Below are positions 1 to 9,094 of a stretch of DNA of 64,000 nucleotides, one piece after another; position 1 is the first letter of the stretch; each line of letters opens with the position of its first letter. Source of the stretch: Microcoleus vaginatus WJT46-NPBG5 (lineage in GTDB: Bacteria; Cyanobacteriota; Cyanobacteriia; Cyanobacteriales; Oscillatoriaceae); the NCBI GenBank assembly GCA_019359355.1, contig JAHHHM010000017.1, positions 62,001-126,000 of the forward strand. The letters run 5' to 3'. Both the position numbers and the translations under genes were made by a program. Below the pieces are notes generated by a model that saw only the letters and a list, made by a program, of their open reading frames with translations, was not told where the DNA came from and did no database searches.

Positions 1-219
1 ATTGCCCAAGGTCAACTAGCGGCTGATGTCAACCCAGATATTGCAGCATTCACCATTGTTACGCTGGGGAATGAACTCAGGCACTTTATCCCTGTTCACT
101 TGGGGCTTAATGTAAAGCAGTTAGTTAAAGACGGGCCTGAGCTTGATTCGGGTGCAATTGGCAAAATTTTGGATGACTTTGTACGCACCCTAGAGCGCGG
201 CATTGGAGGCCGGCGCTAA
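1..219 (+). CDS. TetR-family-like regulator, C-terminal fragment (partial)
   Basis: The reading frame is open from the first base to a TAA and gives 72 residues. The helical, hydrophobic sequence (IAAFTIVTLGNELRHFIP followed by an amphipathic end) resembles the ligand-binding C-terminus of TetR-type repressors. The DNA-binding N-terminus lies outside the window, so the family call is inference. It lies about 380 bases upstream of the Coq4-like gene on the same strand and could regulate it. Confidence 0.55.
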   Translation: MAQGQLAADVNPDIAAFTIVTLGNELRHFIPVHLGLNVKQLVKDGPELDSGAIGKILDDFVRTLERGIGGRR

Positions 220-326
220 TGCTCAATACCCTGCCCATTGTCATCAAAATCATCTATCTTGTTGCGTTGAACTTCGTCTTTGCAATCGCAATCAGTCGCG
301 CCAAGACAATCGCTTCGTTGCCTTGA
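219..326 (+). CDS. Small hydrophobic ORF overlapping the regulator stop
   Basis: An ATG overlaps the stop of the preceding gene (TAATG), which suggests translational coupling, and opens a 35-residue ORF with one hydrophobic stretch (IVIKIIYLVALNFVFAIAI). I recognise no family. It may be a real micro-protein, the remnant of a longer gene, or chance. The remaining bases up to the next gene at 599 are AT-rich and show nothing I can name. Confidence 0.25.
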   Translation: MLNTLPIVIKIIYLVALNFVFAIAISRAKTIASLP

Positions 327-598
327 TTAGCAACAAGTTAGAGCAACTAATTATTATGCGATTACAAATATAGCAATCCTAAATTGGTTGCAAGATTTTT
401 AGTGGGCATCTTGCCTGCAATCTAAGCTTTTCAGGGTGATGATTATTAACCAATCACAGAGTAGGGCTATCGCAACCAAAAGAACAATGTCAAATCCAAT
501 TAGAGCCGGCTAATAAAAGATACTCAAGTTACAAAACTTGCTGGTAATCACCAAAGCCTTGTCATTAGAAATTATCTCCGCACATCTAGAGAATAATT

Positions 599-1309
599 AT
601 GCTGAAACAATTTGAAGACCTCACCCGAACCGTTCGCAACTTACATACTGTCACGGATTTGCTCAAATCGATGGGTGAAAAAACAGAGAATGTTTTTGAC
701 ATCGAAGATAACTTTCGAGGCAGTGATCAGATGAAGGTGTGCGTCGAACGAGTTAGAGCTATCCCCGAAGCCCGCGCCATGATGGAAAGCCGCTATCTTG
801 GTTCTGAAATCGATCTCGAAGCTTTATCAAATTTGCCCCCTGGCACGCTTGGACATACCTATGCCGCTGTCATGAAAGCCTTGGGCTTTGATCCTAACTT
901 TTACCGTCGTCGTGATGTTGAAACCGACGCAGACTGGGTGACTATGCGCTTACGGAAAACCCACGATATTGTACATCTGATTACCGGCTTTGGGCCTACC
1001 GGCGGAGAGTTGGGAGTGTTAGCCATTCATGCAGTTCAAATTGGCTATCCGATGGGTGTGTTGCTTCAGGTTGCTAGTATGGGTTTAGCGCTTAAGCGCC
1101 AACCGGAAAAACTGCAATATGTAACGCAGCAGTCGGCGAGAGGCATGGGGATGGCAATACAAATTAAACCGCTGATTGCTCAGCGTTGGGAAGCCGGTTG
1201 GGACAAACCTGTGCGGCAATGGCGCGAGGAATTAAATATTACTGATCCTGTAATTGATGAACCCTACAGTCTGAAGAACCGGCTGCCCGGTCTTGATCTC
1301 GACTGGTAA
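599..1309 (+). CDS. Coq4-family protein
   Basis: This 236-residue protein matches the Coq4 family. The diagnostic metal-binding motif is visible in the centre: HDIVH followed about ten residues later by Glu (HDxxH...E), within KTHDIVHLITGFGPTGGELG. In mitochondria and proteobacteria Coq4 acts in ubiquinone synthesis, recently linked to ring decarboxylation and hydroxylation. Cyanobacteria make plastoquinone, so the substrate here is unknown. The protein is soluble with no signal peptide. It starts at ATG with no strong Shine-Dalgarno sequence. The regulator fragment upstream is on the same strand. Confidence 0.8.
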   Translation: MLKQFEDLTRTVRNLHTVTDLLKSMGEKTENVFDIEDNFRGSDQMKVCVERVRAIPEARAMMESRYLGSEIDLEALSNLPPGTLGHTYAAVMKALGFDPNFYRRRDVETDADWVTMRLRKTHDIVHLITGFGPTGGELGVLAIHAVQIGYPMGVLLQVASMGLALKRQPEKLQYVTQQSARGMGMAIQIKPLIAQRWEAGWDKPVRQWREELNITDPVIDEPYSLKNRLPGLDLDW

Positions 1310-1652
1310 AGGTATGCAGTTAAATTGAAAAGAGTAGGCTTGCTCATGCGTGAAGGGATGTTTGTGGGAAAGAGCAACTTTTTCATCCACAAACATCTTT
1401 CGCATTGGTAACGGTAGAAGCTTAACAGAAAAAAGAGAAAATAAACAATAATAGTTAAGCTTATTTTCTCTAGTAAGCACTACTTATTATTCACATCGTT
1501 ACTGTAGAGAAAACGATTTCTTGAACCCTGATAAAAGATTAGAAAATTGTCGATTCATAGATAGCTTTATTTTGTAATTCAGCCTTTATTCAGCAATCAA
1601 CAAATTTATTTTTGCTTGGCGTACTTTTACCAGGGAATGACTTAAAACAGCG

Positions 1653-2063
1653 TTATTTAGAAAAAGTCGATTCTGTATATTCAGGCAGTATCTCTGAAAG
1701 TTCTTCAAGTTTGGGGTCAACGACCTGAAGATGTTGCTCTAAAATTGCGAGATTGCGAATATTAGATTTATAGTAAGCATCGAACAAATCACCCACTAAT
1801 GGAACTGTCCCCACAACAGCTTCTAGGCCGACATTAAAGATCATCTTTGCCAAGAATTCGCGGGGAATATTAAACCGGGCGGCTAAATAAATGATGTAAG
1901 CTGAAAACGCTGTACTCACTAAATCACCGGCACCCGGAACTAAACCCAGAATTGGGTCTATGCCAATGCGAAAACGCGTGCCAGGGATGCCAATGGCTGT
2001 ATCCATGAGCCGGCTGAGTTTGCGGATGCGGTTAAGAGTCGCTAAACGTTGTGCAGTGTTCAT
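1653..2063 (-). CDS. DUF4112 domain membrane protein
   Basis: The 136-residue protein has the DUF4112 pattern: an N-terminal basic helix (RLATLNRIRKLSRLMD), the glycine/proline turn DPILGLVPGAGDLVS, two hydrophobic segments, and a second VPLVGDLFDAYYKSN turn. It is probably a small membrane-associated protein of unknown function. It is divergent from the ABC transporter gene that starts about 115 bases away. The 340 bases between its stop and the Coq4-like gene are AT-rich and hold no further gene I can support. Confidence 0.75.
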   Translation of the reverse strand: MNTAQRLATLNRIRKLSRLMDTAIGIPGTRFRIGIDPILGLVPGAGDLVSTAFSAYIIYLAARFNIPREFLAKMIFNVGLEAVVGTVPLVGDLFDAYYKSNIRNLAILEQHLQVVDPKLEELSEILPEYTESTFSK

Positions 2064-2177
2064 AATTAATCATAGTGCCATAAGCAATCACGACTGGTCT
2101 TATACCCTAAGACTGAAAGCAGAGTGGAACTTCAACTCAAAACTGCCACCTTTTCCTCGCCATTTGATAGATAAAAC

Positions 2178-4019
2178 ATGAGGAGTCCGAAAAAAACAAG
2201 CGCTTTTAAATGGAGCCGGCAAAGCTTGCGCCAAGCGTTATCCGTGTTTCAGTACAGCGGAAAGGCATTAGGCTTAGTCTGGACAACCAGCCGCACGCTG
2301 ACGGTGATATTTGCCGTGCTCACGTTAATCGCCGGCATCCTGCCTGCTGCTGTTGCTTATGCCGGTAAATTAATTGTTGATAGCGTTGTCAGCGCTTCTG
2401 GGAGTGGACTGGCAGCCGATCGCTGGACGGCTATAAGCTACGTGGGATTAGAAGCGCTTGTTGTAATGCTATTCGCCGGCACACAACGAGGTTTAAGTGT
2501 TTGCCAGTCCTTGCTGCGCGTGTTGTTGGGTCAAAAAGTCAATGTATTAATCCTAGAAAAAGCCCTGACTCTCGATCTGGTTCACTTCGAGGATTCAGAA
2601 TTTTACGACAAAATGACACAGGCGCGGCATGAAGCATCCAGCCGGCCTTTAAGTTTAGTCAGTCGCACGTTTAAACTGGTGCAAGACGCCCTTTCACTGA
2701 TTACTTACGGCGGCTTGTTGTTACAGTTTTCAGGATGGGCGGTTGTTGTGCTGGTAATCACAGCGATTCCTCCCTTTTTTGCCGAAACACGCTTTGCCGG
2801 CGAAGCCTTCCGTTTATTCCGATGGCGTTCCCCAGAAACCCGACAACAGCATTACTTGGAAACCCTGATCGCCCGTGAAGACTTCGCCAAAGAAGTTCAA
2901 CTTTATCAATTAGGGCCGGTGTTGCTGGGACGATATCGTAACATTTTCCACCGGCTTTATGGCGAAGACCGTGATCTTACGTTGCGACGGGGGTTTTGGG
3001 GTTATTTATTAGGGTTATTGAGTACGACTGCCTTTTACCTTGCCTATGCTTGGATCGTTTTAGAAACCATTTTCGGTCGTATTTCTCTGGGAGATATGAC
3101 AATGTATTTAATGGTATTTCGCCAAGGACAAACCACCTTTGCCGGCACCCTCAGCGCAATTGGCGGAATGTACGAAGATAACCTTTATCTTGCCAATCTT
3201 TACGACTTTCTCAAACAAGATATTTTTAAACAGCAAGGGATAGTGACTCAAGGGTTAATTCCAAACGATGGCATTCGCTTTGAAAATGTCTCTTTCACTT
3301 ATCCCGGAAGCCAGCAGCCGGCGCTTAAAAATATCTCATTTCATCTAAAACCGGGAGAAAAACTCGCGATTGTCGGGAAAAATGGTTCTGGGAAAACAAC
3401 CTTAATCAAACTTCTGACCCGGTTATATACTCCTTCTGCCGGTCGCATTTTACTGGATGGGTTAGACTTGCAGGAATGGGATGTGAGTATTTTACGCCGG
3501 CGCATTGGTGTAATTTTCCAAGATTTTGTTCGCTACCAGTTTACAGTTGGAGAAAATGTTGGCGTGGGCGATGTGGAACGTTTAGAAGACGAAGTCGGCT
3601 GGGAAATTGCTGCAGAAAAAGGCATGGCGCGACCTTTTATTGAAACCATGCCGGAAAGTTTTAAAACTCAATTAGGCCGGTGGTTTAAATCAGGCATTGA
3701 ACTTTCTGGGGGTCAATGGCAAAAAATTGCTTTGTCACGAGCATTTATGCGAACTAAAGCGGATATTTTAGTGCTGGATGAACCTACTGCTGCGATGGAT
3801 GCAGAAGCGGAATTTGAAATTTTTGAGCGCTTTCGTACCCTGACTCAAAAACAAATGGTTTTTCTCATTTCTCATCGCTTTTCTACCGTGCGAATGGCAG
3901 ACAAAATAGCCGTTATCGAAGCCGGCGAACTGATAGAAGAGGGAACCCACGAAGAATTATTGCAAGCAAATGGACGCTACGCCCAACTTTTTACAATTCA
4001 AGCAGCAGGATACCAATAG
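2178..4019 (+). CDS. ABC transporter, fused permease/ATPase half-transporter
   Basis: At 613 residues this has the length of a type IV (MsbA-like) half transporter. The first ~330 residues hold about six membrane segments. The nucleotide-binding domain follows with Walker A GKNGSGKTT (about residue 400), signature LSGGQWQK (about 510), Walker B ILVLDEPT (about 530) and an H-loop ISHRFSTVR. It probably works as a homodimeric exporter. The substrate cannot be read from the sequence; lipids, peptides or drugs are all possible. It starts at an ATG about 115 bases from the divergent DUF4112 gene, and tlyA follows about 60 bases downstream on the same strand. Confidence 0.85.
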   Translation: MRSPKKTSAFKWSRQSLRQALSVFQYSGKALGLVWTTSRTLTVIFAVLTLIAGILPAAVAYAGKLIVDSVVSASGSGLAADRWTAISYVGLEALVVMLFAGTQRGLSVCQSLLRVLLGQKVNVLILEKALTLDLVHFEDSEFYDKMTQARHEASSRPLSLVSRTFKLVQDALSLITYGGLLLQFSGWAVVVLVITAIPPFFAETRFAGEAFRLFRWRSPETRQQHYLETLIAREDFAKEVQLYQLGPVLLGRYRNIFHRLYGEDRDLTLRRGFWGYLLGLLSTTAFYLAYAWIVLETIFGRISLGDMTMYLMVFRQGQTTFAGTLSAIGGMYEDNLYLANLYDFLKQDIFKQQGIVTQGLIPNDGIRFENVSFTYPGSQQPALKNISFHLKPGEKLAIVGKNGSGKTTLIKLLTRLYTPSAGRILLDGLDLQEWDVSILRRRIGVIFQDFVRYQFTVGENVGVGDVERLEDEVGWEIAAEKGMARPFIETMPESFKTQLGRWFKSGIELSGGQWQKIALSRAFMRTKADILVLDEPTAAMDAEAEFEIFERFRTLTQKQMVFLISHRFSTVRMADKIAVIEAGELIEEGTHEELLQANGRYAQLFTIQAAGYQ

Positions 4020-4077
4020 ACTGTAAAATCTTCAGTAACCTAATCCAGGCTAAAAATAGCCTCACACCCAGCCGATT

Positions 4078-4905
4078 ATGCCGGCTAAACAACGACTTGA
4101 CACGCTATTAGTAGAACTCAACCTCTGTGAATCGCGGCAGTTGGCCCAACGGCTGATCCGTGCCGGCGAGGTGATGGTGAATCAGCAGGTGATTGATAAA
4201 CCTGGTACGGAAGTCGATCCGGCGGCACAAATTAAAGTAAAAGCCCGTTCGCCCTATGTCTCTAGAGGCGGCGAAAAACTGGCAAAAGCCCTAGAAGTCT
4301 TTGCGATTCCCGTACAAGGGCGGATTTGCCTCGATGGGGGCATTTCCACCGGCGGCTTTACGGACTGCCTTCTGCAAGCCGGTGCTGAGTGTGTTTACGG
4401 CATTGATGTTGGCTACGGGCAAGTTGATTGGCGTCTGCGAAATGATCCGCGTGTGTTGTTGCGAGAACGCACGAATCTGCGAAATTTGACAAAAGTTGAT
4501 TTATATGACGATAAATCGCCTTTACCCGATTTAGGGGTGGTGGATGTGTCGTTTATTTCCCTGAGCAAAATTATGCCGGCCCTATGGGATCTTCTGCAAT
4601 CACCGAGAGAGGCGGTGTTGCTGGTGAAACCGCAATTTGAAGTGGGAAGATCGCGGGTGGGTAAAAAAGGTGTTGTGCGCGATCCGGCAGATCATGCGGA
4701 TGCGATCGCCCAAGTCTTGCAAGCTGCCGGTGGTTTGGGATGGCAGTATCGCGGTTTAACCTGGTCGCCAATTGTTGGCCCTGCCGGCAATATTGAGTAT
4801 TTGCTTTGGTTGGCAATGGAAAGTTTGCTGCCGGTGCCAGATTTAAAGGAAATTACCCAAATTACTGAAACTGCTGTGAGGGAATTAAAACCAAAGCCGG
4901 CTTAA
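4078..4905 (+). CDS. tlyA: TlyA family rRNA 2'-O-methyltransferase
   Basis: The 275-residue protein begins with an S4 RNA-binding domain (RLDTLLVELNLCESRQLAQR through GEVMVNQQVIDKPGTEV, residues 6-55). An FtsJ-like methyltransferase domain follows. The SAM loop is LDGGISTGGFTDCLL (family usually LDxGxSTGGF), then VDVSFISL and LLVKPQFEVGR, which carry the expected Asp and Lys. Family members methylate 16S/23S rRNA cytidines, and some were historically named hemolysins. It ends 17 bases before the convergent GTPase gene. Confidence 0.88.
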   Translation: MPAKQRLDTLLVELNLCESRQLAQRLIRAGEVMVNQQVIDKPGTEVDPAAQIKVKARSPYVSRGGEKLAKALEVFAIPVQGRICLDGGISTGGFTDCLLQAGAECVYGIDVGYGQVDWRLRNDPRVLLRERTNLRNLTKVDLYDDKSPLPDLGVVDVSFISLSKIMPALWDLLQSPREAVLLVKPQFEVGRSRVGKKGVVRDPADHADAIAQVLQAAGGLGWQYRGLTWSPIVGPAGNIEYLLWLAMESLLPVPDLKEITQITETAVRELKPKPA

Positions 4906-4922
4906 AAATCGCTTAGAAAAAT

Positions 4923-6404
4923 TTAAGATTTCATCGATAATTCTTGCCGCAAACGATCAATCACGGTGTTTGGTTCTACCTGATTTAAAATGTCTTGAAT
5001 AATCGTATCGGAACCCATTGGACCCCAAGTGCAACCTTGTTCCAGATACACTTGTGCTGCATGACCAACGGTATAGGCTCCATAACCGGCTAAACTCGCT
5101 TGAGCAACCGCAGCGCCGGCATAAGCCGTAATCCCACCCCCATCGCCCGCCGCGCCGGCAGCCGCACCGGCACTTTTGCTAATTCCCAAAACTAAGCTAC
5201 TGCCCATTTCACTGAGCAACAAACCACCGGCACTCAACAAAATTGTTTTCCAAAGTTTACCCGCTTCATAGCCGGTCATGGGCAACCCATACAGCCGCGC
5301 CAATGAGCGAATCAGGGCCAAATCCGCCACCATTCCCCCCAACAAGTCTAAAAAGGCAAAAGGGTTGACAGCAACAGCCAAAGCTTTATATTTCGCAAAT
5401 TCCCAAATTAAGTCTTCCGCCGCTTTTTGCCGGGAATCTAGCGTTTTACTTGCAATGTTTGCTTGGGCATCTCTTGCTTGAATTAAGGCGTTCAGCGCTA
5501 AAAGTGAACGTCCTTCTCGATTCAGAATATTGAGAATTTTCTGCTGGAGTTCCTCGACTTGGGGCGGCGGGGTTTCCCATTCGTTCGTAATCCGACCATC
5601 GGGCCACTCAATTCGCACCGGCAGCGGCATCGGTTCTGCTGCCACCATCACAATATCATCGGGAGAGAGGGCATTGGGCATGGGGAATGGGGCATTGGGC
5701 ATGAGGGATGGGGTATTGGAGGTTGAGGGCATTTCCCCCTCTCCCACTCTCCCCTTTTCCTTCTCGCCGGCAGCTAACTGTTGCAGTTGTTGGTAAATCG
5801 CTTGCCGGTCTTGTTCGGGATAAAGGTCAATTTTGTTAAAGACTAAAATCAAAGGTTTGCGCGTCTTCCGCAACTCAGATAAGGCTTTATACTCAGTGCG
5901 AGTAATATCGCCGGCAACCACGAATAAAATTAAATCGGATTGGTGGGCCACATCCCTGGCCATTTGCGCCCTGACCTGGCCATCAATTTCATCCAATCCA
6001 GGGGTATCAATTAACTCGACTTGCACTTTCCCTTCAGGATTAGGCATCCAACGCACCGAACGGGGCCATTGAGTAACGCCGTTAATTGGGCCGGTTTGCA
6101 GAATCTTTTGGCCGAGTAAGGCATTCAAAACCGCTGATTTGCCGCGACTGACTAAACCAAAGGCAGCAATGCGAATCATGCTTTGATCGAGCTTTGCCAG
6201 ATTCCCCGACAAAACATCAAGCTGTTTCTGCATAGCAGATTGCAGTTCTGTATCTTTGGCAAGTTGTGGCTGCCGGCGTACATGGGAATACCAGGACAGC
6301 GTTTGCCGCAGACTCGCACGGGCGCGGTTAAAATGAGTGTCTTGCTTTGATGCCTGACGCTCAGCAGTCGTAGGATTGGGTTGGGGCGATTGAGGATTAC
6401 TCAA
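4923..6404 (-). CDS. Era/dynamin-like GTPase with DUF697-type membrane C-terminus
   Basis: This 493-residue GTPase has a clear G1 loop GLVSRGKS (residues 83-90), G3 DTPG (133-136) and G4 NKID (190-193). The C-terminal half is alanine/glycine-rich and hydrophobic, like the DUF697 membrane-anchoring region that follows such domains in cyanobacteria. The role is unknown; membrane remodelling or trafficking is often proposed. Residues ~213-248 are an odd low-complexity insert (PSLMPNAPFPMPNALSP). It is encoded by DNA resembling the dispersed GGGGAATGGGGCAT repeat seen elsewhere in the window. A paralogue lies at 7619-9094 on the same strand. Confidence 0.82.
   Translation of the reverse strand: MSNPQSPQPNPTTAERQASKQDTHFNRARASLRQTLSWYSHVRRQPQLAKDTELQSAMQKQLDVLSGNLAKLDQSMIRIAAFGLVSRGKSAVLNALLGQKILQTGPINGVTQWPRSVRWMPNPEGKVQVELIDTPGLDEIDGQVRAQMARDVAHQSDLILFVVAGDITRTEYKALSELRKTRKPLILVFNKIDLYPEQDRQAIYQQLQQLAAGEKEKGRVGEGEMPSTSNTPSLMPNAPFPMPNALSPDDIVMVAAEPMPLPVRIEWPDGRITNEWETPPPQVEELQQKILNILNREGRSLLALNALIQARDAQANIASKTLDSRQKAAEDLIWEFAKYKALAVAVNPFAFLDLLGGMVADLALIRSLARLYGLPMTGYEAGKLWKTILLSAGGLLLSEMGSSLVLGISKSAGAAAGAAGDGGGITAYAGAAVAQASLAGYGAYTVGHAAQVYLEQGCTWGPMGSDTIIQDILNQVEPNTVIDRLRQELSMKS
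5662..5765 (-). repeat. GGGCATTGGGCATGGGGAAT-type low-complexity repeat inside a coding region
   Basis: The stretch contains GGGCATTGGGCATGGGGAAT, then GGGGCATTGGGCATGAGGG, and ends in a C/T-rich tail. It is the same kind of sequence as the intergenic repeat at 27943-28013. It is read in frame through the GTPase gene as about 35 residues placed between the G4 motif and the rest of the domain. Confidence 0.75.
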
Positions 6405-6457
6405 GGTTCGATGGGGAAAGACACCTGCATATTCATTTTCGTCTAATTTAAACGCTG

Positions 6458-6928
6458 TTGGTTTGCCCTCTTTGTACTCTTATAATAAAAACTAGCTCTA
6501 CAAAAAAATGGTCATTGTCTATTGAGAATAGTCAGGAGGGGAATTGCTTTAATCCCCTTGAGGAGGAAACAGCACCAGCCGAACAGAGTGTCGAGTTAAA
6601 TCAACAACCTACCTCAGAGCCGGCTCAATCAGAGGTTGAATTCGTTAATCCAAAAACTCTACTATCAAGACAAAAACGTAGCGAGATGTCACCAAGTAAG
6701 ATTAAGAAGCTTAAAAAGAAAATCCGCGACACAGGATTTAACCTTGAGCATCCTATTGAGGTTACTGATGTTGACGGTCGGTTGATTATTTTAGACGGAC
6801 ATCACCGAGTTGCTGCTGCTATAAAATTAGCAATAGATGTACCAATCACAAGACAACAACTATCGCTGTTACAAGAAAAGCAGCTTTTGGACGAAGTAGC
6901 CGAGGCACAACAAGACTCTATGTTTTAA
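6458..6928 (+). CDS. Orphan ParB/sulfiredoxin-fold toxin-like C-terminal fragment
   Basis: The last ~90 residues form a ParB-like nuclease fold: MSPSKIKKLKKKIRDTGF, then HPIEVTDVDGRLIILDGHHRVAAAIKLAI. The DGHHR core and the preceding lysine-rich helix are typical of ParB-type C-terminal toxin domains of polymorphic (CDI/Rhs-like) toxins, not of chromosome-partition ParB. No convincing start codon with a ribosome site precedes it; the open frame begins at a TTG, and an internal ATG lies at 6686. The acidic, Pro/Gln-rich N-terminal part looks like linker. It is probably a displaced toxin tip or a broken gene, followed 20 bases later by a candidate immunity gene. Confidence 0.6.
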   Translation: MVCPLCTLIIKTSSTKKWSLSIENSQEGNCFNPLEEETAPAEQSVELNQQPTSEPAQSEVEFVNPKTLLSRQKRSEMSPSKIKKLKKKIRDTGFNLEHPIEVTDVDGRLIILDGHHRVAAAIKLAIDVPITRQQLSLLQEKQLLDEVAEAQQDSMF

Positions 6929-6947
6929 CCCTGCAAAAAACAATATT

Positions 6948-7526
6948 ATGAACTATTTAAGCAAAAAAAAAGCTAACCTACGAATTACAAAAATACCTTT
7001 TCGGTTTTATAGTCGCACGATAACTGTTAGTTTAAAAAAGCATAAAACTGTTGAAATTAGTTTAAAACTTGTCTTAGAATTTTTCATAAATAAACCCAAG
7101 GAATCAGTTGAAATTATTTTAGAATTTGTCGAACTTCAACACAATTTAATTTTTGCTTTCCAGCAGACATTTCCTCATCTAAATGATTGGGAATATATGC
7201 TTGATTTTCCCCAAAGTGGAAATTTCTATGCCTTGGGGGAAGAATGGAAGTTTCAGAGACATGGCAAAGGAATTTGCTTTACTGGACAGAAGTCCGGTAA
7301 AGTTGTGGACGCCCATGCTGGAATCTTAACCTATCCAAAAGCATTTGATGCGTGGCGACTTGAGCAATACTTTGACTCAATTGGAGTTGAAACTACTGTT
7401 TACAAGTTAAATGTGTTTAATATTGTTGATGAAGATGGTACTGAGAAATTACTGGATACTTTACTCAAAGATAGTTTAATTACGTTGGCATTAGAACGAC
7501 CAAAATTATATTTATTAAATAGTTGA
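6948..7526 (+). CDS. Probable cognate immunity-type protein (DUF6896-like)
   Basis: The 192-residue protein is lysine-rich at the N-terminus and then carries a conserved-looking block: EEWKFQRHGKGICF, GKVVDAHAG and FDAWRLEQYFDSIG. From memory this resembles the DUF6896 family of stand-alone proteins found near polymorphic toxins; that match is unverified. Its place immediately after a ParB-type toxin fragment, on the same strand and unlike either flanking gene, supports an immunity role. Both genes are more AT-rich than their neighbours, consistent with transfer. Confidence 0.5.
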   Translation: MNYLSKKKANLRITKIPFRFYSRTITVSLKKHKTVEISLKLVLEFFINKPKESVEIILEFVELQHNLIFAFQQTFPHLNDWEYMLDFPQSGNFYALGEEWKFQRHGKGICFTGQKSGKVVDAHAGILTYPKAFDAWRLEQYFDSIGVETTVYKLNVFNIVDEDGTEKLLDTLLKDSLITLALERPKLYLLNS

Positions 7527-7618
7527 GAAGTAAGTTACAGCTTTTATCTGTTTTAGCTATTACCTTATTTCTAGGATGAGTAGAGCGATAGCCCTGCCCA
7601 TCCTATCTTTGCCATTGC

Positions 7619-9094
7619 TCACTCAGCAGTTTGAGGAGTCAGCCGGCTCGTAACTTGCTTGACAAAAGATTGCAAAAATGCAGCCTGCTGATTTTGCTGA
7701 AATACATTTTGCAACGTTTTCCCCAACTTGTCAAAATTCAAAGCTCTCTCATCAGAAACCGGCACTTCAACATCTTGAGCTTGGAAATATTCAATCAAAC
7801 TCAACCCTGCAATTCGCGTCAGATAAGCTGCACTGACGCCTTGAATTGCGCCGCCGGCAACAAAGGTAATCGCATTACTTTTGAGGACGGTACTAATTGT
7901 TTTTGTGGAAAGTTCAACTAACCCCAACTTCAGCATAAAACTCGCCATTGTTGTAGCAATTGCTTGGGCTTGCTGGAGGGAAAATTTTTGCTGGTAAATG
8001 GCACCGAGATCAACAACAAGCTGAGAGGCAATTGCGCCGGTTGCCAGTAAGTCGAGGGCGGGAACAGGGTTCGCAAAGGCAGCAGCGGCGGCAATCCACT
8101 GATATTGCTCGATTGCCGGCATAGCACGCTCACGTCTTATGCGATTCAATGCCGTTTTCGTTTCTAATTTCAAAGCACCGGCAGCCCGCAGGGTACTTGC
8201 AAATACCAGCTTTTGGGCATCCTCTGCCAGAATTTGGCAGAGCCGACTCGTGAGAGAATTAATCTCTGGTGCCGGCACTTCTTGCCACTCTTTCACGGAA
8301 CCGTCTGCTTGATGCTGGCGGACTTTCACCGGCACGGGAGAGGCGGAAATTGCCATCACATCCCCACTCTCTAAGATTTCTTTAATCCTGAATTGCTGCT
8401 GCTGCAAAACCGTTGCGCGTTCTTCGGGCAAATATTGGTCTTGCTTATTCCACAGCAGGATAGTTCTCACACCCGCTGATGTTAGTTGTTGCAGGGTTTG
8501 ACATTCCGGTTCCGTTAAATCGCCGGTGATCAGAAACAGCACCAAGTCTGAGGCGATCGCCAATTCTAGGGCGTTTTTATGGGCGGTTGTTCCGCTATCG
8601 GTTCCCGCAAACAATGCCGGTGTCTCTGTGAAGGTGATTGGCTGGAGTTGCGGCATGGCAGATTTTAACCCTTGGATCAAGGTTGTTTTACCGGCTGCCT
8701 TCCCACCTGTAACAGCAAGGCGAATTTCCTGCCGGTCTAACTCAGCTTTTAGCCGGGTTCCCCGTTCCCCCAGTGTCTGGCACATACCCTTCATCGCCGC
8801 TTGAGAATTGGCATCGAGGTTTTGTGTTTCTGCCTCCAGATGCCCAATCATGGCTTCTGCCTCTGCGATGGCTTTTTCTACCGTTTGCCGGTCGAGAAGC
8901 GCCAGTGTGGGAGTCGGTTTGATTTTGGGCGTTCCTTGCTGAAGCCACCACGCCGCCGCGCCGGCTCCGATCACCCCTAAAACCGTCCACTCACCCACTT
9001 GCACCACTGAGTGATGGAGACTTTCTAACAACCACAGGGAAAATGAAAGACCAATGCCCCCAATTAAAATGGGTCGCCGCAAGTTGACAGCCAT
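7619..9094 (-). CDS. Membrane-anchored GTPase, paralogue of the 4923-6404 gene
   Basis: The 491-residue protein opens with one or two hydrophobic segments (ISLWLLESLHHS region and VLGVIGAGAAAWWL). A G1 loop GGKAAGKTT follows near residue 132, then a weaker switch region and the G4-type motif WNKQD. The C-terminal half contains alanine-rich membrane-interacting segments (YQWIAAAAAFANPVPALDLLATGAI) of the DUF697 type. It shares architecture with the other GTPase but has a membrane N-terminus. The classical DTPG G3 motif is not evident, so nucleotide hydrolysis may differ. The function is unknown. Confidence 0.78.
   Translation of the reverse strand: MAVNLRRPILIGGIGLSFSLWLLESLHHSVVQVGEWTVLGVIGAGAAAWWLQQGTPKIKPTPTLALLDRQTVEKAIAEAEAMIGHLEAETQNLDANSQAAMKGMCQTLGERGTRLKAELDRQEIRLAVTGGKAAGKTTLIQGLKSAMPQLQPITFTETPALFAGTDSGTTAHKNALELAIASDLVLFLITGDLTEPECQTLQQLTSAGVRTILLWNKQDQYLPEERATVLQQQQFRIKEILESGDVMAISASPVPVKVRQHQADGSVKEWQEVPAPEINSLTSRLCQILAEDAQKLVFASTLRAAGALKLETKTALNRIRRERAMPAIEQYQWIAAAAAFANPVPALDLLATGAIASQLVVDLGAIYQQKFSLQQAQAIATTMASFMLKLGLVELSTKTISTVLKSNAITFVAGGAIQGVSAAYLTRIAGLSLIEYFQAQDVEVPVSDERALNFDKLGKTLQNVFQQNQQAAFLQSFVKQVTSRLTPQTAE

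Noticed and set aside
1232-1480. 82-codon minus-strand frame overlapping the end of the Coq4-like gene
   Set aside because: No ribosome site, no family resemblance and half of it lies antisense to a well-supported gene.
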